DNA from: CAZCWX01 sp964502465
GTDB taxonomy: Bacteria > Desulfobacterota > Binatia > Bin18
Assembly (NCBI GenBank): GCA_964502465.1
Contig: CAZCWX010000454.1
Location: 1-13,873 of the forward strand
Direction: 5' to 3'
Length of the DNA stretch: 13,873 nucleotides
In this document: positions 8,519 through 13,873 of the stretch, piece after piece
Position numbering within the stretch: the stretch's first letter is position 1
Layout: every line of letters starts with the position of its first letter
Position numbers and translations under genes: made by a program
Notes under the pieces: generated by a model
What the model saw: only the letters and a program-made list of their open reading frames with translations
What the model was told of the DNA's origin: nothing
Databases searched by the model: none

Positions 8519-10060
8519 ATGGTGTCGCGTAGGGAGGAGGTGGCTCGTTTCCCTCCTTCCTGGTTGGCTTACGCTGGGTTGCTCTGTGTTCTTCTCGTTG
8601 CTTTGTACGCGCGGTTTCCGCAGTTTCCCGCACCCTCCCTCTGGCTTGATGAGGCCTGGCGGGCATACTTGATCATCGCTCATGAGTCCTGGCAAGAGAG
8701 CATTGCTCAGTCGGCAAGAGAGCACTTGTTTCTCTTACCGTCTGAGTGGGTCTGTGGAAAGGTCGGCGTATGGTTCTTCGGCAAAACTGAACTGGCTTTC
8801 CGTATCTGGCCGCTTCTGTTTGCCTTACTCGGCATTCTCGGCGTGTACTGTTTTGTGGCGCAGGTGAGTACCCGGAGGGCTGCCGTGCTGGCAGCCTTGC
8901 TCATTGCCATTGGCCCTGACTTTATTCGCTATGCGCGAGAATTCAAACCGTATGCGCTCGATCTCGCGCTATCGGCTTGGGTCCTCTACGCTGCCGTGCG
9001 TGTCCCCTCGCAGCAGCGCACGTGGTCTGATTGGTGTCTTTTCTTGCTGTTGGTAGCCTTTGCGCTCAGTTCTCTGGTGTTTGGGTTTCTTTTTCCAGCG
9101 GTGGTAGCCTACCGCTTCCGTCTGTCCAGACCGCGAACCTGGTTCGACTTTGCACTGCTTCTTGTTCCGCTAGGTTTTTTTGCCGCAACCTGGGTCTTCT
9201 TTCTCAAACCGCAACAGGTTGCGGGGGTGCAGCAGTTTTGGGCGGACTATTTCCTCAGCGGTAGCGAGCGCATCCCGTTTGTCGCCCGGGAAGCGACTCG
9301 CTTTCTTCAGCAGACGTTTGTGTTCGGCTGGCCCCTCGCCGTATGCGGATACGTGGTGTCACTGCCGGTGATGTCACTGTACCGGCGAGATGGGGTCTGG
9401 CTCTTGTTGTTGACCCCTTTCTTCATACAGGTGCTCGCCGCGATGCTGGGGCTGTATCCGCTTTTCCACCGCCCGTCTTACTATCTGTATGGACTGGTCG
9501 TCATGGCGTTTGCGTATGTGGTGGGAGCGCTGACGCTGATGGGGACGACAGGAAAGGGCCCTTGGCACGGAAGACTGGAGCTGGGTGTCGTGGGTGTCGC
9601 CCTAGGCTATCTGATCTATGCGGGAGCGCTGACAGAAGGACTCAGACAGGCAAGGATGTGGCCTACTGATCAAGGGCACGCCATTTTTGCGCGGTTGGCA
9701 CAGGAATTCCGCTCTGGTGATAAGCTCCTGGTCAGTGCAGCGACATATTTTCCCTTGCTGTTTTACCAAGATGAGATGGTTGCGGCGAATCCGGCTCTCA
9801 GGCCTCAACTGCCAGCACGGCGCCAGACACTGAGCGACCGCTCCCCGACAGCGCTGTGTCAGAGTTTCCTCAAGCACAGTGCGCATATTCACCGGGGCGA
9901 TCGGATGTGGTTCCTGACCAGCCATGTGCACAATGCCTATCAACATTACGTCCGCGTGTTCTCCCCACTTGGCTTGGTCAAGGTATTGGTCAAAAGTCCA
10001 CGGCAAAGTCTGATTATGCTCGAGGTGCAGGTGCCAGCCACGCAGGTGGTCTGTTCCTGA
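8519..10060 (+). CDS. Polytopic GT-C glycosyltransferase (PMT/ArnT-like)
   Basis: This integral membrane protein (513 residues from ATG 8519; 530 from ATG 8468) has about ten to eleven hydrophobic helices and a soluble C-terminal tail of roughly 120 residues. The first helix (WLAYAGLLCVLLVALY) leads to a periplasmic loop with LWLDEAWRA, whose D-E pair (residues 44-45 in the short form) is the catalytic signature of polyprenyl-phosphate-sugar GT-C enzymes. A second hallmark, FIRYAREFKPYALD, follows the third helix. It should transfer a sugar from a polyprenyl-phosphate donor to a glycan, lipid or protein on the outer face of the inner membrane. Neither start has a good Shine-Dalgarno. I chose 8519 because it clears the preceding stop by 11 bases, whereas 8468 would overlap that gene by 40. 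It closes the glycan block; the acceptor is unknown. Confidence 0.85.
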   Translation: MVSRREEVARFPPSWLAYAGLLCVLLVALYARFPQFPAPSLWLDEAWRAYLIIAHESWQESIAQSAREHLFLLPSEWVCGKVGVWFFGKTELAFRIWPLLFALLGILGVYCFVAQVSTRRAAVLAALLIAIGPDFIRYAREFKPYALDLALSAWVLYAAVRVPSQQRTWSDWCLFLLLVAFALSSLVFGFLFPAVVAYRFRLSRPRTWFDFALLLVPLGFFAATWVFFLKPQQVAGVQQFWADYFLSGSERIPFVAREATRFLQQTFVFGWPLAVCGYVVSLPVMSLYRRDGVWLLLLTPFFIQVLAAMLGLYPLFHRPSYYLYGLVVMAFAYVVGALTLMGTTGKGPWHGRLELGVVGVALGYLIYAGALTEGLRQARMWPTDQGHAIFARLAQEFRSGDKLLVSAATYFPLLFYQDEMVAANPALRPQLPARRQTLSDRSPTALCQSFLKHSAHIHRGDRMWFLTSHVHNAYQHYVRVFSPLGLVKVLVKSPRQSLIMLEVQVPATQVVCS

Positions 10061-10080
10061 ACCTTGCCTGCTCAAGGGTC

Positions 10081-10097
10081 ACACGCTCAGGGCGAAC
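10081..10097 (-). repeat. Inverted half copy of the REP-like element
   Basis: Read on the minus strand, this 17-base stretch gives GTTCGCCCTGAGCGTGT, which I recall as the left half of a short palindrome widespread in bacterial genomes. The matching right arm is missing. It sits 32 bases from the intact element at 10130-10158 in opposite orientation; the two share GTTCG-NN-CTGAGC. A 5-bp hairpin (CCTTG 10062-10066, CAAGG 10073-10077) lies just before it but has no T tract. Confidence 0.45.
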
Positions 10098-10129
10098 AGA
10101 ACTGGGGTTCAATGCGGTTACGATGTGCC

Positions 10130-10158
10130 GTTCGTGCTGAGCCTGTCGAAGCACGAAC
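10130..10158 (+). repeat. REP-like palindromic element
   Basis: GTTCGTGCT (10130-10138) and AGCACGAAC (10150-10158) form a perfect 9-bp inverted repeat around the 11-base loop GAGCCTGTCGA. The arms and the CTGAGC..TGTCGAA core match, from memory, a dispersed intergenic palindrome common in many bacterial genomes and sometimes mis-annotated as part of small proteins. It lies between the stop of the GT-C gene and the promoter region of the DUF1573 gene, the usual location for such repeats. It may form an mRNA 3' hairpin for the glycan block. No transposase is present. Confidence 0.65.
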
Positions 10159-10215
10159 ATCGCTAGGTGCGTACCGTGCCAGAATTCTGATATGCACCTT
10201 CAGGCGTTTGGCAAT

Positions 10216-10245
10216 TTGCATTGGCTCTTTCGCTTGTACTACAAT
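10216..10245 (+). promoter_or_regulatory. Candidate promoter for the DUF1573 gene
   Basis: TACAAT at 10240-10245 matches the -10 consensus at five of six positions. TTGCAT at 10216-10221 is a weak -35 with an 18-base spacer. The -10 lies 20 bases before the GTG start, leaving a very short leader. It follows the REP-like element, consistent with a new transcription unit for the secreted-protein block. Confidence 0.35.
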
Positions 10246-10253
10246 ATACAAGC

Positions 10254-10260
10254 AGGAGGA
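10254..10260 (+). promoter_or_regulatory. Ribosome binding site deciding the GTG start at 10266
   Basis: AGGAGGA, a near-perfect Shine-Dalgarno, ends five bases before GTG 10266. This rules out the in-frame TTG at 10221, which has no such site and lies within the promoter region. Confidence 0.75.
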
Positions 10261-10265
10261 TACAC

Positions 10266-11369
10266 GTGCGAGAGCAGAAACGGGGAATAGGGTGGGGAGC
10301 ACTAGGAGTGGTGGGAGGATTTTGCTTCATCCTCATGGGACAGAGCAGCGCAGAGATGCCGTCCCCGCAAGCGGTGTTTTCCCATTTGCTCCACGATTTC
10401 GGGGTTGTTGCGGTGGGGGAGAACGCTGCGCATGAATTTATTATCTATAATACTGGGGAGGCTGATCTGGTCGTGGAACAGATTCAGCCCCAACCAGGGG
10501 CAAAGGTAGTTGAATACGATAAAACTATTGCTCCTCAGCAACAGGGCCGTATCCGTGTTGCCATAGAGACACGGCATATCCGTGGTCCTGCACTGATCCC
10601 GATCTCTCTGTCAACCAATGATCCGACACAGCCGCACGTGTCCCTCCAACTCAAGGTTGACGCGCGGGCGTTTATCTTTGCCCACCCTGGCTATGCACGG
10701 TACATCTACGTCCAGGGCAGTAATGAAGGAACAGTCGCACAAACGCTCTGGTCTCCAGACGAGACTGAGTTTCGCGTGGTTGGGGTAGACCCTCCCTATC
10801 CTTTCCTCACAGTGTCGTATCGGGAAGCCCAACCAGCAGAAAGACGACCGGAAGCTGCAGGACGGCAATGGATAGTAGAAGCGACCATCCTACCTGAGGC
10901 TGATGTGGGTGTGCTTGCGAGCTTCCTCGTCATTCATCTCGATCATCCGCAGCAGAAGACCGTGTGGATTCCGGTCTCCGGGTTTGTGCGACCGATCTTT
11001 GCGGTGACCCCACCAGCTGCCCAGTTTGGTGATATCGACCTCAGTCAGCCGCGTGAAGCGCGCTTCTTCATCAAAAATTTTGCCGAAGAACCCATTGAGG
11101 TGCTGAGCGCGACAACCGATATCCCCGGGGTTCGTACTAAAGTGGAGCCCATCGAAAAAGGGCGCTCCTATCGACTGATCGTGAAGATGGAACCAGGAAT
11201 GCCGGACGGGAATTTCACCAGCCAAATTCACATCCGTACGGCGAGTACGAAAAAACCCGTTATCGATGTCCCATTTTCTGGTCGAGTGATGCCGTCGTCT
11301 TCTACTCCCTCTTTCCCTCCTGCTCCAGCAACGACAGCAACGACAGCAACGACGAACCGCATGCGGTAA
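10266..11369 (+). CDS. Exported DUF1573-type protein
   Basis: This 367-residue protein begins with a typical signal peptide: a basic MREQKR, a hydrophobic core at residues about 8-25, and a plausible cleavage site after S27-S-A29. Residues about 40-140 are a DUF1573 immunoglobulin-like domain: HDFGVVAVGE, NTGEADL and STNDPTQPHVSLQL. Where many family members have a short Cys-containing motif after the NTG segment, this one has QPQPGAK and no cysteine. A second, weaker copy spans about 245-345, starting AAQFGDIDL and ending with FSGRV. The C-terminus is a Ser/Pro/Thr-rich tail ending in Ala-Thr-Thr repeats. It should be periplasmic or cell-surface; the function of the domain is not established. 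The stop is 54 bases before the FG-GAP gene, so the two are probably co-transcribed. Confidence 0.85.
   Translation: MREQKRGIGWGALGVVGGFCFILMGQSSAEMPSPQAVFSHLLHDFGVVAVGENAAHEFIIYNTGEADLVVEQIQPQPGAKVVEYDKTIAPQQQGRIRVAIETRHIRGPALIPISLSTNDPTQPHVSLQLKVDARAFIFAHPGYARYIYVQGSNEGTVAQTLWSPDETEFRVVGVDPPYPFLTVSYREAQPAERRPEAAGRQWIVEATILPEADVGVLASFLVIHLDHPQQKTVWIPVSGFVRPIFAVTPPAAQFGDIDLSQPREARFFIKNFAEEPIEVLSATTDIPGVRTKVEPIEKGRSYRLIVKMEPGMPDGNFTSQIHIRTASTKKPVIDVPFSGRVMPSSSTPSFPPAPATTATTATTNRMR
11327..11353 (+). repeat. Three tandem 9-base repeats in the 3' end of the DUF1573 gene
   Basis: AGCAACGAC occurs three times in perfect tandem. Because the unit is a multiple of three, it adds Ala-Thr-Thr blocks (residues 355-363) to the protein tail without shifting the frame. 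Such a repeat can change copy number by slippage, altering only the length of the tail. Confidence 0.8.
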
Positions 11370-11423
11370 CAATCCTGCTCCACAGGGAACTGCAGGGTTG
11401 TGGTATAGGGAAGGTGCGTAAAG

Positions 11424-13277
11424 ATGCATACGAGTTGGTTGCCTCTTGCCGTGTGGCAGCAGGTGATGCGTGTAACTCCAGGCTGCGTTTTCGCCAAGAG
11501 CCGAGAGCTGACACGATCCTCAACATCCGGACGTACGGTGTGGTATCCGCTGGTGGTGTTAACCGTCTGCTTGGGAGCAGTACACCCGGCAGCGCGAGGG
11601 CAGGCTGATGAAGGGCAGGGGAACTCTGTCCTTCCTCCACCCGCACAAGCTAGCGAACCGACCGTGGCGACTCCTCCTCCCGTTGCTCCTGCCCAACAAG
11701 CCGGTGGACGGGCGGCGATTGAACCTCCTGATGGACAATGGCTCACCGACGAGCAGGGGCGGTCGTACTTTGTCGAGCGGATCTCCAAACGGAACGCACG
11801 GCGGATTGACGACAAGACCGTGTCGACCATCTGGGCGATCCCTCTGGAAGTCGTCAGGGAGGATGACGAATATTTTTACTTCAAAGTCTATCACGTGCCG
11901 GCTGCGGGAGAAGCCACAGGCAATGGCAGTGGTGAGCATGAGCAGGGAACGCAAAAGGCGACGCTCAATGCAGAAGAAGTTGCAAGAGTGGCGGCGACGT
12001 ATCGCGTTGACCTCAAAGAAAGTGCGCGGCTGCGCTTTGCCCCTTTTGGAAAGGGATTGCCCACGGCCGGGCAATGGCGCGATGGCTTTGCCGTTGCGGA
12101 CCTGAACGGTGATGGTCATCTCGATATTGTGCACGGCCCGGCCCGCAAGTCTTTGGGCCCTCCAGTGATATTCTTGGGGGATGGCAAAGGGTCCTGGACA
12201 CGGTGGCGTGAGGTGAAATTTCCCCCCCTCCCGTATGATTATGGCGACGCGCAAGTTGGCGATTTTAACGGTGATGGGCATGCGGATATTGCTTTTGCGG
12301 TACATTTGCGGGGCCTTATCGTGCTCGTCGGCGATGGGCAGGGGAACTTCACTGCGGCTGGCACCGGGCTCGATTTTTCATCCGATGGCAGCAGTTTTTC
12401 GTCGCGGGCCTTGCGTGTGGTGGATTGGGATGGAGATGGGCGCTTAGACATTCTTGCGCTCGGGGAGGGGCCACGACCCGGTGGCGGAGGAAGAAAACCA
12501 TCCAGGGCACCGCAGGCTTCCGCCCGGGGGGTGGTGCTGTACCTCAACCAAGGAGGCGGCAGGTGGAAGCGCCACGAGCAAGGGGTCGGACAGAACACTC
12601 TGTTCGGTGCATCTATCACTGTGGGGGATTTTACCGGTAACGGACGCATGGATTTTGCTACGGCGACCAGCATCCAAGGCCGCAAAGATATTGTGCACGT
12701 TGGTACGGAAGAGGGGGGGTGGACACCCGTTCCGCTCGAGGACCTCCGGCCCGGAGCGGTGGTATGGGCAGTCGCAGCCGGCGACTTTGATCACGATGGA
12801 CGTGACGATCTGGTGGTGGCCTACCTGAGCTACGAAATGGCGACCTGGCGGACTGGTCTCGATGTGTTTTTCTCGCGAGCAGAGGGAACCTGGCAGCGGC
12901 GAGCGCTTGCTGCTGAAGAGGGGCGCAGAGGAATCTTTGCCCTGGGGGTTGGCGACCTTGATGGTGATGCCAATCCCGACCTGGTGGCAACGACCGGTAG
13001 CGGAGACCTCTGGGTGTTTCTCGGCGATGGGACAGGAGGGTTCACGAAAGAAAAAGAGACGGTTCCGCCGTTCGTTGGTGGGTGCCGTGGCGCACACGTT
13101 GTGCTGAGCGATCTCGATGGCGACGGCCGGAGCGAAGTGATCGCCTCTTTTGCCGAAGAGCCTTCGAGCGGCATGATTCTCAGCACGGCTCTGGGTGACG
13201 CTCCTGGCCTGCCAGCAGCCGGTTGTCCATCCGAAGGTGGGATAATGGCCTGGACGGTCTCTCCGATTGCCCAGTGA
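11424..13277 (+). CDS. Exported FG-GAP/VCBS beta-propeller protein
   Basis: This 617-residue protein carries seven calcium-loop motifs of the D-x-[ND]-x-[DN]-G-x-x-[DE] kind, beginning at D226, D280, D334, D402, D454, D511 and D563. They are about 52-68 residues apart, as expected for a complete seven-bladed propeller. Before it come a hydrophobic export signal (residues 40-52, likely cleavage near ARGQA), a Pro/Ala-rich linker (65-100) and a small unrecognised domain (105-205). The 39-residue stretch before the hydrophobic core is long for a signal peptide. ATG 11424 has GGGAAGG nine bases upstream, but M15 (11466) is an alternative start. Propellers of this type usually bind calcium and serve in adhesion or binding on the cell surface; no catalytic domain is seen. 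The coding DNA is richer in GC than the glycan block. Confidence 0.88.
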   Translation: MHTSWLPLAVWQQVMRVTPGCVFAKSRELTRSSTSGRTVWYPLVVLTVCLGAVHPAARGQADEGQGNSVLPPPAQASEPTVATPPPVAPAQQAGGRAAIEPPDGQWLTDEQGRSYFVERISKRNARRIDDKTVSTIWAIPLEVVREDDEYFYFKVYHVPAAGEATGNGSGEHEQGTQKATLNAEEVARVAATYRVDLKESARLRFAPFGKGLPTAGQWRDGFAVADLNGDGHLDIVHGPARKSLGPPVIFLGDGKGSWTRWREVKFPPLPYDYGDAQVGDFNGDGHADIAFAVHLRGLIVLVGDGQGNFTAAGTGLDFSSDGSSFSSRALRVVDWDGDGRLDILALGEGPRPGGGGRKPSRAPQASARGVVLYLNQGGGRWKRHEQGVGQNTLFGASITVGDFTGNGRMDFATATSIQGRKDIVHVGTEEGGWTPVPLEDLRPGAVVWAVAAGDFDHDGRDDLVVAYLSYEMATWRTGLDVFFSRAEGTWQRRALAAEEGRRGIFALGVGDLDGDANPDLVATTGSGDLWVFLGDGTGGFTKEKETVPPFVGGCRGAHVVLSDLDGDGRSEVIASFAEEPSSGMILSTALGDAPGLPAAGCPSEGGIMAWTVSPIAQ

Positions 13278-13406
13278 ACAAGTTGTTTGTGTGTGCTGGC
13301 AGGAGGAATTGGGCTGCTTCATAGTTGTGTGGGTTGTCCCAGGCATGATGCCACCCTCCTGAATAGTACCCGCAATGCGATTCATCCCATCCTAGGAGAC
13401 GTGGAG

Positions 13407-13451
13407 ATGCACGGGAGAAAGAAGGGAGGACACAGGGAAAGAACGTCATGA
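13407..13451 (+). CDS. Possible 14-residue basic small ORF
   Basis: ATG 13407 to TGA 13449-13451 encodes a 14-residue peptide, MHGRKKGGHRERTS. It begins within the first copy of the direct repeat GTGGAGATGCA, which places GGAG immediately before the ATG. It could be a leader peptide, but it is too short to support by itself; only the shared start with the ORF at 13470 draws attention to it. Confidence 0.15.
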   Translation: MHGRKKGGHRERTS

Positions 13452-13469
13452 CTAGTTAGTAGGGTGGAG

Positions 13470-13562
13470 ATGCAGAGAACGAAGCAACAACCACGAGCCG
13501 TCGTCCGTTGGTGTGGTGACAGACGACGAGGACATGTCCTGCAGAGAAGGAGGAAGCGATGA
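13470..13562 (+). CDS. Possible 30-residue arginine-rich small ORF, coupled to the last gene
   Basis: ATG 13470 lies in the second GTGGAGATGCA copy, with AGGG at 13461-13464. It is open for 30 codons to TGA 13560-13562, which overlaps the ATG of the next gene as ATGA. The peptide has ten arginines and two lysines and ends QRRRKR. The overlap suggests a translated leader peptide controlling the downstream gene, but an open frame this short can arise by chance. Confidence 0.25.
   Translation: MQRTKQQPRAVVRWCGDRRRGHVLQRRRKR
13499..13528 (+). promoter_or_regulatory. Hairpin in the 5' leader of the last gene
   Basis: CGTCGTC (13499-13505) pairs perfectly with GACGACG (13522-13528) around a 16-base loop. 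It ends 18 bases before the AAGGAGG ribosome site at 13547-13553. No T tract follows, so it is not a terminator; it could modulate translation or mRNA stability. Confidence 0.35.
13547..13553 (+). promoter_or_regulatory. Ribosome binding site of the last gene
   Basis: AAGGAGG, a strong Shine-Dalgarno, ends five bases before ATG 13559 and fixes the start of the partial gene that runs off the window. Confidence 0.75.
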
Positions 13563-13873
13563 AGAAAATATGCGTGCTGAAAGTGCTTACGATGGGTCTG
13601 ATGATGCTGGGTCTGATAGGGCTGCCCGGCAAAGCTGCCAGCGGGAATGAGGTTCACCCGGACCACCTGGAACTCATATCGTTCCGGCCAGGGGCAACCC
13701 TGCTGTTTCCCAACTTTGAAGTGGAGTTAGCCAAAACCAGTGGCATGACGACGGTGATCTCGATCACGAATACGACGGCCACCGCCACTCTCGCGCGGGT
13801 GACCGTCTGGAGTAACCTAGGGGTACCGGTGCTGGGGTTTAATGTCTACCTGACCGGGTACGATGTGCAGGCG
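13559..13873 (+). CDS. Secreted protein of unknown function (5' part only)
   Basis: The frame is open for 105 codons from ATG 13559 to the window end, with no stop reached. It begins with a clear signal peptide: MKKICVLKVL, a hydrophobic core to about residue 22, and likely cleavage after GKAAS. The mature part has a LLFPNFEVEL strand, then TTVISITNTTATATLARVTV, then VYLTGYDVQ near the edge. I recall this layout from beta-sandwich exported proteins of unknown function in Acidobacteriota, Myxococcota and relatives. It is probably periplasmic or extracellular, like the two genes before it. No catalytic motif is visible in this portion. Confidence 0.8.
   Translation, partial: MKKICVLKVLTMGLMMLGLIGLPGKAASGNEVHPDHLELISFRPGATLLFPNFEVELAKTSGMTTVISITNTTATATLARVTVWSNLGVPVLGFNVYLTGYDVQA

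Larger units (their letters stand above)
13278..13558 (+). other. Structured leader region before the last gene
   Basis: This 281-base gap has no ordinary gene. It contains a perfect inverted repeat, CAGGAGG (13300-13306) with CCTCCTG (13355-13361), enclosing two smaller hairpins (TGGG/CCCA at 13330-13341 and GGCA/TGCC at 13342-13352). It also contains an 11-base direct repeat GTGGAGATGCA (13401-13411 and 13464-13474) that starts two tiny ORFs, and a hairpin at 13499-13528. No known riboswitch class is recognised. Confidence 0.4.

Noticed and set aside
10221..10265. Upstream extension of the DUF1573 gene to TTG 10221
   Set aside because: The strong AGGAGGA site and a well-formed signal peptide place the start at GTG 10266.
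11380..11403. Hairpin CCACA/TGTGG between the DUF1573 and FG-GAP genes
   Set aside because: It has only five base pairs with a 14-base loop and no T tract; this is within chance expectation.
12444..13385. Open frame of 313 codons on the minus strand
   Set aside because: It is antisense to the FG-GAP repeats and shows no family features; the repeated Asp/Gly codons keep the opposite strand open.
1..13873. CRISPR arrays, tRNA or rRNA genes, insertion sequences
   Set aside because: No regularly spaced repeats, cloverleaf-like or rRNA-like stretches, or transposase frames were seen on either strand.

Overview
The window looks like part of the chromosome of an uncultured, probably Gram-negative bacterium of middling GC content. 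The leader (1-436) and the AT-rich gap near 3380-3410 are visibly poorer in GC, and the gene at 11424-13277 is visibly richer. All supported genes lie on the + strand. Multi-domain sulfotransferase/glycosyltransferase proteins, secreted DUF1573 and FG-GAP proteins and a REP-like palindrome together suggest a large environmental genome (Desulfobacterota, Myxococcota, Tectomicrobia or similar). That placement is a guess from gene style; no marker gene is present.

Layout. Positions 1-436 hold no convincing gene. There is an intrinsic terminator at 74-99, closing an upstream unit, and a candidate promoter at 275-303. Positions 437-10060 form a tightly packed glycan-assembly block: a GT2-GT4 fusion (437-2491); a PAPS-type sulfotransferase joined to it by an ATGA overlap (2488-3303); after a 153-base gap with a candidate promoter, a 1457-residue fusion of sulfotransferase, coiled coil, GT2, WsaF-like GT4 and a second GT4 (3457-7830); a class I SAM methyltransferase (about 7842-8507); and a polytopic GT-C glycosyltransferase (8519 or 8468 to 10060). 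Together they could build a sulfated and perhaps O-methylated surface glycan. The GT-C enzyme would use lipid-linked sugar at the membrane, and the others would act on the cytoplasmic side. No flippase, polymerase, PAPS-synthesis or sugar-nucleotide gene is visible, so the locus must continue elsewhere.

Positions 10061-10265 carry a REP-like palindrome and an inverted half copy. Then come three exported proteins: a DUF1573-type protein (10266-11369), a seven-motif FG-GAP beta-propeller (11424-13277), and the first 105 codons of a small secreted protein (13559 to the window end). The 281-base gap before the last gene holds two tiny basic ORFs with identical start regions and two potential RNA structures.

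The main points for follow-up are: the five-domain sulfotransferase-glycosyltransferase; the first gene, a paralogue of its middle part whose GT2 active site reads R-S-K where the paralogue has N-S-D; the REP-like pair; and the twin small ORFs before the last gene.
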